DNA of 64,000 nucleotides. It comes from Chelonoidis abingdonii (Eukaryota > Chordata > Testudines > Testudinidae). Every line of letters starts with the position of its first letter. Positions within the stretch are counted from its first letter, which is position 1. The DNA is taken from assembly GCF_003597395.2 (NCBI RefSeq), contig NC_133777.1, forward strand, positions 58,872,930 to 58,936,929, written 5' to 3'. The notes beneath the pieces were generated by a model. It was not told the origin of the DNA. It made no database searches and was given only the letters and a program-made list of their open reading frames with translations. Shown here in pieces: positions 1 to 12,079 of the stretch. The position numbers and the translations under genes were made by a program.

Positions 1-303
1 AATAAAACAGTTACTCACCTTCTTGTAACTGTTGTTCTTTGAGATGTGTTGTTCACGTCCATTCCAATCAGATGTGCGCACGCTGCATGCACAACAGCCA
101 GAAGATTTATCTTCTACCAGTATCTGCAGGGTTGGCCTGGGTGCCCTCTGAAGTAGCATTTTCATGGTGCCCAATATAGGGCCCAGCTGAGCTGACCCCC
201 CCGCCCCCCATCAGTTCCTTCTTGCCAGCTACTCCAACAGAGGCGTAGGAGGGAGGGTATTGGAATGGACATGAACACATCTCGAAGAACAGCACCACAA
301 GGA
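1..303. repeat. DIRS terminal inverted-repeat unit
   Basis: Two arms face each other. One is at about 31-67 (TTGTTCTTTGAGATGTGTTG, then CCATTCCA). The other is at about 261-292 (TGGAATGGAC...ATCTCGAAGAAC). The spacer between them includes CATCAGTTCCTTCTTGCCAG. The same unit recurs at 32050-32330 and 39250-39545 directly after recombinase sequence, so it belongs to the DIRS ends. The window edge cuts the element. Confidence 0.7.
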
Positions 304-660
304 TGGCACACCAGCTCAGGAACTGGATCCACCCCATCTTGCCTTCTCATCACGACCACCCCCTTTCTGCCCTACCTGGGGCCATATTACATTGGACCAT
401 TGGGTACCACGCACAGTAGAAAGGGGATATTCGCTCCAATTCTCTGCCTGCCCTTCCACTCCCCTTCCCCATCTCTCTTCAGGTACCCTTCTCATGAGCA
501 ATTCCTTATACAACTCCCTACTCCTCTCTCTGGGAACGGTGGAGGATGTTCCTCAGGAGCTCAGGGAGCAAGGGCTTCTAATCCCAGTACTTCCCAACTC
601 CTTCAAAAAGGCCTGTTTCTGGCCTGAGAAAGGCTTGGTCTGGCCAAAGCCCTGGTCTGA
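304..660 (+). mobile_element. DIRS reverse transcriptase, N-terminal fragment
   Basis: Translated with frame changes, this stretch matches the first ~90 residues of the DIRS pol segment at 36322. It has a region around IGPLGTTHSRKG, then PSHEQFL, then SLGTVEDVPQELREQG, which corresponds to KGAIEEVPKSKRGKG in the other copy. It breaks off before the catalytic palm motifs. It lies on the strand opposite to the gag-like sequence next to it. Confidence 0.6.
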
Positions 661-2765
661 AGATGGGTGCAGCCTCTTTCTGCCACTCTACTCCTGCTCC
701 AGGAACCATTCTGTCGGTTTTGCTGCTAAAACTGCGGAGGAAGTTGCGACCTGAAATGCCTGTGCTTCATGGCAGGGGGTGTGTATGCCCGGGGACTTGA
801 GGGTGGCCTTCAAGTCTTAAAACTATGCAGTCTCCTGTCCATCTTTTCAGAGACTAGGTCCTGACCTTCAAAAGGATAGGTCTTAAAATGGTCTGTTGGA
901 CTTCATGAGGTAGTCCAGAGACCTGGAGCCAAGAGAACCTTCTAATGACCACTCCCGTAGCCATGGTTTGGGCGGCTGCGGCATCAAGAGCAGCCTGCAA
1001 GGAGGCCCTAGCAATAAGTTTGCCTTCCTCCAGAACAAGGCATTAAATTCAAAGCAGGAGTCTGGTAGTAGTAGGAGCAGCTTGGAAAACTTGTCCATTA
1101 CTCTGCAGGTGTTAAAGGAGTACCTAGTAATGGTGGCCTATTGGTTTGGAATGCAGAGCTGCCAACGACCAGTGGAGCAGACTTTCCTCCCAAACAAGTC
1201 CACCTTTTTCACTTCCTGATTTTTAGGGGAGGGTCCCTGAAGCCCCTGGTGCTTCCTTTGGTTTGCAGCATCCGCCACCAAGGAGTCGGGTGAGGATGAG
1301 TATAGAGATGCTCTTATCCTTTATAGGGGATGAAATAGCATCTCTCATATATCTTCACTGTAGGGGGCAAAGAGGCCAGAGTCTCCCGCAAAATTTTTGG
1401 TCTCATTTATAGTTTTGATGAGTGGCAGCACAATATGTGGGGGCCCAGAGGGGGCAAGGATGTCCACCATGAGATCAGAATCCTCTGTCAGCTCCTCTGC
1501 CTGGATCCCCAAGTTTTGGGCCACCCTGCACAACAACTGTTGCAGAAGCCTTCTATCCTCTAAGGCCAGGGCCACTGAAGTGCCCGCAACAGCCTCATCT
1601 GGTGAGGACGAGAGCACCAGCACATGGCCTTGGTAACTGCCCTCAGCACTAAGAGGGTAGTTCACGGGGCTGGTGATGGTGCAGAGATGGTTGCTGGTGC
1701 CGAAGTCAGAGCAGCATGTGGAGGCACCGTCGTCGTCACTGGAGATAGTCTCAGTGCCAGGTGCTGTGAGGTGATCAAGGATGCCGACATGACTGACGCA
1801 CACCTGGATCTCGAAGCCTGGCTCTGACCCTGGGTCTCTTGATAAGCCCAGCTAGTCCAGAAAGTCACTGAGGTGGCCACAATGCCAGAGGAAGCTAGTG
1901 GTGATGCCTAGATCTAGACCTCCCGCTGCTGGGCCTATCAGAACGATAGGATTCCGAAATCTGAAAAAAAGACGACGACCATGGAGAAGCAGTACTGCGT
2001 GGTGCTGACACGTGATGCCAAGCCTCTGAGGACTGGTGTGGTTCCCCCCACATGGGTAGCCAGCACCAGAGATGGGGAGTGGTGTGATATCATTGCTGGC
2101 TTGCCCCCAGATGGAATAGTGGCCAGGTTATCACCAGTGCCTCATCTCTCCTTGGAGAAGGTGGTGCTGTCTGACAAATAAAGTCCTGTGCTGCCTCAAA
2201 AGTCTCTGTAGTGGAGAGGAGTTGAACATCCCGGCCATGACGGTCCGGAGAATGGTAATGGGCCAGACTCAACTGGACCCCTTGTAGGGCAGGAGTTGAC
2301 AAGCCCCTAGGAGCTGCAGGGCCCAAAGTAGGCTGGGTGGGCTCAGGTCTCCCTGCCACTGGCTCCTTAAGCTTAGGACAGGGAAAGCACTCTCTCCTGC
2401 CTCTTTCTTCTGGGGACAAAGATCAGCACCTGCCAGAAGTCTTTTGTACAGCATCATGTCGGTGCTGGGCGTCCTTAGCCTCCTTTCTTGGTGCTGGCTC
2501 ACATGCCAGGGCACTGTGCAGCAAGGAGGCAGCACTCGGCACAGGCTTTGCTGATCCAGGGTTGGACGACTGCCTCCATGAGAATAATTCTGGGGCTCTG
2601 CTCATGACCTTTAAGGGCCCTCGTCCGAAACATTTACAAATGCGGCACTTTTCCTTTTGGTAACTCTCGCCAAGACACTTCAAACAAGAAGCGTGTGTCT
2701 GTCACTTTTTGGCATCAGTTTACCGCACACTTCACAAGATTTGAAACCTGGCGACTGAGGCATGC
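661..2765 (-). mobile_element. DIRS gag-like ORF remnant, antisense to the RT piece
   Basis: Read on minus from about 2765, the sequence starts with a Cys/His cluster (CEVCGKLM...H...CLGESY...CRICKCF), as in the gag of DIRS elements. Frameshifted pieces follow: 2419-2090 with a Pro-rich stretch; 1803-1345 with an acidic region, LVLSSSPDEAVAGTS, VAQNLGIQAEE and MVDILAPSGP; and about 1098-883 as the C-terminal part. Several stops and shifts make it non-functional. Its orientation opposes the adjacent RT piece, so this copy is rearranged. Confidence 0.65.
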
Positions 2766-2879
2766 CCCGCTGTCGAGGAAGAAACGGAGGTGGGGGGAAG
2801 AAGGGGGGACATCATAACTGAAAGTTAGTTGTTTCTCTAACTAACTATATTTAGTTGGGAGCTAGTGAACAGGGGACCA

Positions 2880-5800
2880 CAAACAGGGATGCTGTTCCAG
2901 GAAGAAAGACTTCTAAGCAGAGATGGAGTCCACTTTATCACAGCAAGGGAAGAGCATATTTGGATACAGACTGGCTAACCTAGTGAGTAGGACACTCAAC
3001 TAGGTTTGAAGGAGGCAGGTTATCAAAGCCCATAGACAAGCCAAGAACATGGAGACCTGGGAGAAGGTTTGGAATCTGGAGGGAGCATGGGCTGTTATAG
3101 CAGGGATAAAGGGAAGACAAGACAGAACTGGAGTGAGGAGGGAAATCAAATCTTAGATGTCTGTATACTAATGCAAAAAAGTATGGGAAATAAGCAGGAA
3201 AACTCAAAATGTTAGTAAACAAAATTATGACATAGTTGGCATCACAGAGACCTGGTGGGATAATACGCATGACTGGAATGTTGGTATTGAAGGGTCCAGC
3301 TTGCTCAGGAAGGACTGGCCGGGAAAAAAGGGAGGAGGTGTAGCCTTATATATTAAAATTGTATACACTTGGACTGAGATTGAGATGGAAATAGGAGATA
3401 AACTTGTTGAGTCTCTAGGTAAAGATAAAAGAAGTAAAAAAACAAGGGTGATGCCATGGTAGAGGTCTACTACAGACCACCTAATTGGGAAGAAGAGGCT
3501 TTTTTTAAACAGCTAACACAATCATCCAAAGCACAGGACTTGGCAGTGACTACCCAGACATCTGTTAGTAAAACAACACAGCAGGGCACAGATTATCCAA
3601 CAAGTTCTTGGAATGTATTGGGACAATTTTTTATTTCAGAAGGCAGAGACAGTAACCAGGGAGAAGCTGTTCTATTCTAGATTTGATTTTGACAAACTGG
3701 TTGAGAATCTGAAAGTGGAAGACAGCTTGGGTGAACGTCATCATGAAACGACGAGTTCAAGATTCTAAGGAATGGCAGGAGGGAGAACAGCAAAATAAAG
3801 ACAACGGATTTCAAGGTGGCAGACTTCAGCAAACTCAGGGAGTTGGAAGGTAAGATCCTACTAGAATCAAGTCTAAGGAGAAAAATAATAGAAGACAGTT
3901 GGCAGTTTTACAAAGAGACCTTATTAAGGGCACAAGAGCAAACTATCCCACTGCTTAAGAAAGACAGGAAGTAGGGCAAGAGACCACACTGGTTTAACCA
4001 GGAGATCTTCAATGATCTAAAAATAATAATAATAATAATAAAAAAAAGTCCTACAAAAAGTGGAAACTAGGTCAAATTACAAAGGATGAATATAAACAAA
4101 CAACACAGGTATGTAGGGACAAAATGAGAAAGGCCAAGTCATAAAATGAGATCAAACTAGCTAGAAATATAAAGGGTAACAAGAAAACATTCTACAAATA
4201 CATTAGAAGCAAGAGGAAGACCAAGGACAGAGTAGGTCAGTTACTGTTTTTCTCTCCTCATTGAGAAACAGAAAATGTGGAAACGGCAGAAGTGCTTAAT
4301 GACTTCTGTATCTTGGTTTTCACCAACAAGGTTGGTGTTGACTGGAGGTCTAACATAGTGAATACCAGTGAAAATGAAGTAGGATCAGAAGAGGCTAAAA
4401 TAGGAAAAGAACATGTTAAAAATTATTTGGACAAATTAGATTTCTTCAAGTCACCAAGGCTTGATGAAATGCATCCTTGAATACTCAAGGAGCTGTCTGA
4501 GGAGATATCTGAGCCATTAGAGATTATCTTTGATAAGTCATGGAAGATGGGAGAGAGTCCAGAACACTGAAAAAGGGCAAATACAGTTCCCATCTATAAA
4601 AAGGGAAATAAGGAAAACCCCGGGAATTACAGACCAGTAAGCTTAACTTCTGTACTCAGGAGAGATAATGAAGCAAATAATTAAGCAATCAATTTGCAAA
4701 TAACTAGAGGATAACAAGGTGATAAGTAACAGTCAGCATGGATTTGTCAAAAACAAAATTGTGTGAAACCAACCTGATAGCTTTCTTTGACAGAATAACA
4801 AGCCTTGTGGATGGGAAGGAAGCGGCAGATGTGGTATATCTTGAGTAAAGCTTTTGATACTGTCCGGCATGACCTTCTCATAAACAAACAAGAGATATGC
4901 AACCTAAATAGAGCTACTATAAGGTGGGTGCACAAAGGGTTGAAAAACCATTCCCAGACAGTAATTATCAGTGGTTCACAGTCATGCTGGAAGGGCATAA
5001 TGAGTGGGGTCCTGCAGAGAACAGTTCTGGGTCCGGTTCTGTTCAATATCTTCATCAGTGATTTGGATAATGGCATTCAGAGTACATTTATGAAGTTTGC
5101 AGATGATACCAAGCTGGGAGAGGTTGCAAGTGCTTTGGAGGATAGGATTATAATTCAAAATGATCAGGACAAACTGAAGAAATGGCCTGAAGTAAACAGG
5201 ATGAAATTCAATAAGGACAAATGCAAAGTACTCCACTTAGGAACAATCAGTTGCACACATACAAAATGGGAAAGGACTGCCTAGGAAGAAGTACTGCAGA
5301 AAGCGATCTGGGGGTCACAGTGAACTACAAGCTAAATATGAGTCAACAGTGTAAGGCGTTGCAAAAAAAGAGAACATCATTCTCGGATGTATTAGCAGGA
5401 GTGTTGTAATAAAGACTTAAGACGTAATTCTTTCACTCCACACTGCGCTGATTAGGCCTCAACTGGAGCACCGTGTCTAGTTCTGGATGCCACATTTCAG
5501 GAAGGATATGAACAAATTGGAGAGAGTCCAGAGAAGAGCAACAAAAATGATTAAAGGTCTAGAAACCATGATCTATGAGGGAAGATTGAAAAAATTGGGT
5601 TTTTGTAGTCTGGAAAAGAGAAGAGTGACGGGGGATATAACGGTTTTCAAGTATGTAAAGGCTGTTACAAAAACAAGGCAGAAAAATTGTTCTTAACCTC
5701 CAAGGATATGACAAGAAGCAATGGTCTTAAATTGCAGCAATGGAGGTTTAGGTTGGACATTAGGAAAAACTTCTTAACTGTCAGGGTGATTAAGCATTGG

Positions 5801-5953
5801 AGTAAGTTGTCTAGGGAGACTGTGGAATCTCCATCATTGGGGATTTTTAAGAGCAGGTTAGACAAACACCTGTCAGGGATGGTCTAGTCATGAGTGCAGG
5901 GAACTAGACTAGATGACCTCTTGAGGTCCCTTCCAGTCTTATGATTCTATGAA
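2880..5953 (+). mobile_element. CR1 LINE, 5' truncated, ORF2 broken
   Basis: The apurinic endonuclease part is visible at about 3249-3420 (ETWWDN, then KGGGVALYI). Reverse transcriptase is at about 4560-5270, with SKAFDTVRHD near 4845, SGVLQRTVLGPVLFNIFISDL near 5010-5070 and the catalytic FADDTKL at 5096. The C-terminal domain runs to about 5880. The 3' end (TAGACTAGATGACCTCTTGA...CCTTCCAGTCTTATGATTCTATGA) is the typical CR1 tail. ORF1 is missing and the frame is interrupted by many stops and shifts. The left boundary is uncertain, between 2800 and 2900, next to the DIRS copy. Confidence 0.85.
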
Positions 5954-6039
5954 TCCTGTACATTAACCTGGTTATTTAGATGTTTTCTGTATCACTGTAT
6001 TGATTTAACACAAGAGTCTGGGGGGGAAAAAAAAAAAAA

Positions 6040-6610
6040 ACAGGCAAGAAGGGAAGGAATGGCTTAAGAAAAACCACATCTCTGCAAATGCCATGATAAA
6101 CTTCGAAGATTTTGCCCCCTTTGCAGCTAATCCACAAAAATCCTGTAAGGACAGGACATGAAAGACTTCTGGCAGGTTAAAAGAGAATCAGGTAATTATC
6201 AAGGGGAGGGGCTAGAGAGACAAGATGAGGTACCTGAAGAAGTTAGGCATGCCCAGACTACCGTCAGAGGATGGTGAGGCTTTAGGTAAATTAGGCATGG
6301 GCGTTGACTGTTTTAAAATCTTCTTTTCTTTGCTCTTATTGCTAAAATAAATAATACATTGGTTTTAAGAAGTCTGATCACCGTATGCTTCTGTTCAGAC
6401 TCCGGAAAGGAAGAACCACAAGTGTATGAAGTCAGTATGAAGTCATGCTAGGTAAGAACAGTTGATACACAGGATATTGCAGCCCTGGGTCTACTTTAAG
6501 AGTGGAAGAGTTGTGGAATTCCACCCCAGCATAGGTAAAATCACGAGTCACCTGAGAGGATGCACTGAAGAAAGGCACAGAGATGCTGTTAGCCCTGTAA
6601 CCATGACATA
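6040..6610 (+). repeat. Possible ERV LTR remnant
   Basis: The stretch resembles an LTR, with a polyadenylation signal near 6347 (AATAAATAATAC) after a pyrimidine-rich part. The ends and a target duplication cannot be defined. It follows a short A-run at 6027-6041. Low confidence. Confidence 0.3.
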
Positions 6611-8220
6611 CCCCTTACTCTGAGTTGCTGTAAATGTTGTTTACAATAGTTTGAGACCATAACAAGTTTGATTAGGGTGACCAGATTTTCAAGGTAAACA
6701 CTAAAACCTATGGAGGTAAAGGGTTTGGTGGGTGAGGAAAGGAGGATAGAGACCACTATTCTATTCTCTATATTTTAACCTTTCTTCCCCCTCCCCCACT
6801 TCCCTCACTTTTCCTCTCCCTACATCCTTGCTGCACTCTGCTCTGCATTTCCGCTCTAGATATCTCAATCTCTCTCCCTAACACACATAGTACACTTGAT
6901 CTCTTTATCCTAACTCTTAGTCTTTATTCTCTTGCTCCCTTCCCCACAATTCCCTGCCACAATCAAGTTTTCACCCCTGGTGTAGGGCAAGTGAGCAGAA
7001 TGTGGATGCCTATCCTCAGCCTGGATCAGTAGCCAGCTACATACAGATGTAGTGCAGATCAGCTGCCAATAAGCTTGCCACTCTCAGCAGTGTTAACGTA
7101 TATCTGATTATAGTTTGGGAGGGGGTGGTGGGGAAGTAAAGCGGGGGGGGCATTAATCAGGAGATTTAATTAAATGTAGGGGGGCAATATTACTGTACAA
7201 CAAATTAAGTGGAGATCTCTGAAGTGTGTGCATGTGATCAGTTTCACCAATTTAGCTGGCTAGCAGCTACTTCAGATAGCCAGTCTGCTGGGATTTACAT
7301 AAATCAGGACAGAACTCTCTTCTGTAACACTAACAAGAATATTAGGACAGGCCCTGAAATTAGAGAGACTTCAGATTTTTCAGGGAAACGCTGTTATCTT
7401 ATTTATAAAAATCAGAGATTACACTGTTCGCTCATATAAATACATAGTGGCGCATGCTCATGGTGCACAAAAATCGAGTACATATTATACATAATAACTG
7501 GGGCATCACAGGTTCTACTCGAACTGCGAGTTTAAACTGCTGGAAAGTAGGTAAAGGTTCATACACTGTCCCAGTTACCTGTTATATAAAATTGTTTATG
7601 AATAAATGCAAAAGAGAGTCTACTAAGGCCAATCAAGGACTGAGTTAAGATCACTTCTGGTAAGCAAGAGGAGTATGGAACCGGAAATCAACAGACCCAA
7701 TTTGGTACTGCAAAATTTAAGCCTAATTGGTAGACAAAATAATGAGAGGATGGGGCTATTCCACTCAACATCCCATTTTTGAGGTCCTTAAGAAAATACT
7801 TTGGGGGGTGAGATACTAATGGCAATTTTTTGTTGTGAAACCCAGATCTTGGCACACCAATGGAAACCTCCAGTGCTCCCCTTTTTTATCCCTCCACTTT
7901 CTTCCTCTTGTCCTCTTTCTCTGTCTGTTTCAACTTTTCCACTCAATCCTAAGACTAACTGCACCAGCATGACAAGACAAGGCTGCCCACCAAGGTCTGT
8001 CCAGCCTTAGGAGCAGTGAAGGAGAGGAACCTGACAAGGCCAAGCAAATTATGTCCCTGACCAGGAAGGTAAGCCAGGATCCAGAGCAACAGCTGTTGTG
8101 GCCAACCTGCCAGCCCAAAGCATCCATCCATAACTGACTAGCCATCTTGTATCCTAAAACACAGCAAAAAAAGCCATATTTCCCCCACCTTTTACTATCC
8201 TATCTCTTCATTTCCTGTAT
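6611..8220. other. No recognisable gene or repeat
   Basis: Mixed composition, with a pyrimidine-rich tract at 6780-6960 and a short G-run at 7143-7150. I see no convincing coding region, RNA gene or named repeat. Confidence 0.5.
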
Positions 8221-8229
8221 GTCCCTCTG

Positions 8230-8375
8230 TTTTGTCAAAAGCAGGAAAGTACAGCTGGACGCGAGATCGCCCAGTGCGGCCAGACAGTGGGGTCAGCTGC
8301 TTGGGCGGCTCTGGGATCAACCACACTGGCTGCTGAAGTAGTCACGGAATCCATGACTTCCGCATTCTCAGTGAT
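8230..8375 (-). mobile_element. hAT-like fragment, same family as 26727-27311
   Basis: On the minus strand this contains a GAAGTCATGGATTCC...GACT segment followed by CAGCAGCCAGTG, matching the left part of the elements at 26727 and 44248. No ends or target duplication were found. Confidence 0.45.
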
Positions 8376-8668
8376 CGACACAGAGCCCCAGTCAAAGTGA
8401 CTGCACCCTTCTTTCTAATGAGAAATGAAATATATGACTAGACTATATTTAGGAGGTATCTTTCCTCATGACTTTTACCAAAAAAAACAAACCAAAAAAC
8501 CCACTAATAATTGTTGGATTAACACCACTTATCTTTGTCCATTTAAAACAAAATCCTTCTATTTAGTAGGAGAATACAGTTTCTTAATCAAAAACATCTT
8601 AATCTGAGGTTTCACCCCATATAAATACAGCAGGAAAACACTTCACTCTAGAGAAGGAGACAGTCTGA

Positions 8669-8888
8669 GGCCATGGCTACACTGGCGCTTTACAGCGCTC
8701 AACTTTCGTGCTCAGGGATGTGGAAAAAACACCCCCCAGAGCGCTGCAAGATACAGCACTGTAAAGCCTCAGTGTAAACAGTGCCGCAGCGTTGGGAGCG
8801 TGGCTCCCAGCGCCGCAAGCTACAGCCGCAGAGGATGTGTGCGACCACACTAGCACTTCAAAGCAGTTTCAAGTGTAGCCATACCCTG
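8669..8888. mobile_element. MITE with TIR CCATGGCTACACT
   Basis: The left end CCATGGCTACACT pairs with AGTGTAGCCATACC at the right end. Internal sequence has repeated AGCGCT and CAGCGC words near both ends. This is a non-autonomous DNA transposon about 220 bp long, of hAT-like style. No clear target duplication was seen. Confidence 0.6.
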
Positions 8889-9413
8889 GGTTAATTTTAG
8901 AAGTACGTTTTTGCTCCGTAAGATCATCACCACCTGGAGCTGAACGATGTTTGTGCTTTGTGTTTTTCAATGAAAATACCGAAGATCTGAGGGTTTTTTT
9001 GACATCTTCCCTGAGTCAAATACAAGTGTTGTCTGCTCTCTGTGGTCATTAAAGATCCCACAGAAATTACTGTAAGGTCAAGTGTATTTGTCCCTGGACT
9101 CTGGATCCACCGAATTTCACTTCTCACTCTGAAGGTATAATATAGCATAATCCTGATTGCCACCCTACATGCAAAAGATATCTGCATTTCGGTAGCGAAG
9201 CTGTATGAATATTTGGCTCACTGCTGCTCCCATTTAAGTCAATGGTAAAACTTCCACTGACATTTATACATCCTGAAGATTCCCAGCACCTACCTCTTAA
9301 CCACTTTTGGCTCTCTACTTTTTTCATGTCACCTGCTACATTTGAAACAGCCTCCCACTCCAGGTGTGCCAATTATCTTTCCTTTGCTCATTCAAATTCC
9401 ACAAAAAAAACTA

Positions 9414-10216
9414 CCCTATATACTCGATCATAAGCCAGTTCGTTTATAAGGCGACCCCCCAAGATGAATAAGTAAAAATGGAAAATGTTTATAATATGTC
9501 CATAAGCCGACCCTATAATTCAGGAGTCAGCAAATTTTGGCTCCCGGGCCATAAGGATAAGCCGCTGGTGGGCCGAGATAGTTTGTTTACCTCGAGGGTC
9601 CACAGGCACGGAGGTAAACCTAAGTAAACAAAATGTCCTTGTGTACCAGTTGCTCATCCTGATGGGCCCAGACAGCAACTGGTGGGGAAATTTTTTGGGG
9701 GAGGAGAAGCTGGGAGTCAGGGGAGTAACCTCTGTGACCACCCCCCACATGACCCCACCCCTAGCCCAGGACTCCCACACTCTCCCCATCCCATCCCTTC
9801 CCACCTTATCTGAGGCAGATGTCTCTGACGTGGCTGGAGCTGCTCCCGCAGGCTGGGCAGCATAGCCACAGCCTGCTCCAGTGGGCCAGACTGGGTGGCG
9901 CGGCCGCAGTGCATTCCAGCGGGCTGGGCTGGGCGGTATGGTCACAGCGTGCTCCGGTGCCTGGACGGCACAACCACAGCATGCTCTGGGGGGGCGGGGC
10001 CAAGTGGCATGGTTGCAGCCTGCCAGCCCCGGAACTACAGCTGCTTCGGAGGCTGGGGGGAGAACAGCGTGGCCAGAAGGGGAGAGACTCTGGCCCCGTT
10101 TCTTCCTCTCTGTCTCTGCTGCCTCTCCCTCTCTATACCTGTTCATAAGCCAACACCCATCTCTGGTGCTACCCTTTTTTACTATAAAAATTTGGCTTAT
10201 GAATGAGTATATACGG
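9414..10216. mobile_element. DNA transposon with TA target site, TIR TATATACTCG
   Basis: The left end CCCTATATACTCGATCATAA and the right end GGCTTATGAATGAGTATATACGG form inverted repeats of about 23 bp. They are flanked by TA at 9412-9413 and 10217-10218. The interior is GC-rich (9540-10130), includes GCTCCCGGGCC, and encodes no transposase. The TA duplication suggests a Tc1/mariner-type superfamily. The open frames inside are compositional. Confidence 0.65.
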
Positions 10217-10263
10217 TACTTTTTGCACTAAAGCCTTCCTGTGCTGATTGCCTGAGTGATACT

Positions 10264-10975
10264 TGTGACAGACTGGTAATATCCTGAACAAACCTTATGG
10301 AATTAAGATAAACTTTACGGAAATAAGTTAAACCTTATTGAATGATGGTTAAGACGTTTGGGGTACAGTGTACTAAGAATGCAATTGTGTATTATTGTGT
10401 CTTTGTATGTACTTTCACTAGTAAGGATAGGGAATGCTAATATACTTCTTCTGTTATCAACCCCTTGAAGCCACCCATCTGGAGAGGTATGCATTAGCTC
10501 AAAATGGATTCTTCAGGAACCACCAGTCAAAGAATAAACAGCCTTGTTTTAAACTGGCTCAGGGCTGCCTTCTTCATCCAACAAACAGACAGGTGCACTG
10601 GTCCACAGAGGGCCTCATTCCTTAGGGTAGAGATGGAAGGACTGGGCCTGCTGAGGCCTCATAAGGCTGCATGTTTGTTCTGAGCTGAAGCTATAATGAA
10701 CATATAACCTGTAACACATAACTTACAACTATAGCAATTACACGCGTTAACCATCTCTGAAGAGAAAGCAAGTTGTTATCCTCAGGCAACCTGTCTGTGC
10801 TGTGATCAACATAATGAAGGCAGAGAACTGTGCATCTTGGAAGTACCATGGTCGGGATGGGGAGGAGAGTCTCCACCCACGAAGTAAATGGCTGAGAAGC
10901 TAGAAGCCTCAGAGTGGGTGCCCTTCACTGGACCAATGAGGGGAAATACAGATGCAACTGCCCTGAGCTGTCACA
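10264..10975 (+). repeat. Possible solo LTR (TGTGACAG...TGTCACA)
   Basis: The stretch starts TGTGACAGACTGG, ends GAGCTGTCACA, and has an AATAAA near 10531, as an LTR would. Flanking sequences (ATACT and ATATC) are not a clean duplication, so the boundaries are tentative. Confidence 0.4.
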
Positions 10976-11154
10976 ATATCTTACAGTATATAGGATAACA
11001 GTCAGGTGCATCTGTTTGGATTAGATTATTGGCTCTTCTTGAGAGGAGAAACCCACTCTGGTTGGTTTTAAAACAGAATGCAAATTACTACTTAGCATTA
11101 ATCGCTACTTCCTTTTCAAATCTCCTTATAAATATTAATCCTAACACCATGCTG

Positions 11155-11310
11155 TGAATTGTAGATAAGGATTATCCCCATTTTATAGATGGGGAAAATT
11201 GAGACAGAAGTTAAAATAACTTACCCAAGGTTGCAGTGGAAATCATTATTCAAGACAGAATTAGAACATGGGAGTTTCTGGTTCCCAGTCTTTTGTACAA
11301 TCTTGGCATA
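11155..11310 (+). repeat. MIR/CORE-SINE-like remnant
   Basis: ATTATCCCCATTTTATAGATGGGGAAA, then TTGAGACAGAAGTTAAAATAACTTACCCAAGG, and then TTAGAACATGGGAGTTTCTGGTTCCCAGTC follow the layout of the MIR core and its 3' part. It is an old, diverged copy in MINDY2 intron 1. Confidence 0.65.
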
Positions 11311-12079
11311 TATAATACTAAATAATATTGGATCTTTACTATATGTTTCATACAATTACAGCTGTGTAACTATTAGGGATGTGCTTTGTAAAGCACTATA
11401 CCCATTATCAATGTGCCTAACAGCAATAACAGTATAGAGGCCCGGCACTCCTGAAAACAGGTTATTTTTTGCAAATTGTTGTTTATGCTCCTATCACCAT
11501 GAATTTATAGAATAGATTTCTATTTAGTAGATTGCCATGCTTATTTCCAGTAATATATTATTGTTATGCTTTTGTTTCGTGAAGCACCATCTACGTTACT
11601 ATTGCTATTTAAAAAGTAATAGCAGCACTTCACAAAACACAGTCTTACCTATATTGCCAGTGCTACACAAATAGAACTGTTTTGCAAGATCCCATGCACT
11701 TTTCCAGCACTTGGGGTGGGAAGTGCTATATAAAGCATATAAACAATAATAGGCTTGGGTTTAAGCATTGTAGTTTCTAATGCTGTAGTAATAGGTCTGA
11801 CATAAATAGCTGTGTATAGGTTTCCACACTACTGTACATAGATTTGTAATTACAGAAGTGCTGAGCATGTTTCCAAGGCTACATGCGTAGTTAGGTTTGT
11901 GAAGCATCTTGTACGTTTCCAGAGCAATACAAATCATAACACAAAGTGAGATATATGTAGTGCGGGTCTGTGCGTATCTCCACTATCACAGAGCCTGTAA
12001 CTGGCTCTGCGCGAAGCCTCAGGTGCGTTTCTGCTGGTACAGACATTGTCAATTACTCTCGGCCCGAGGGATACGATAC

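Noticed and set aside
9520..10146. 208-codon minus frame and overlapping plus frames
   Set aside because: They lie inside a TA-flanked DNA transposon with a GC-rich interior. No transposase motifs were seen.
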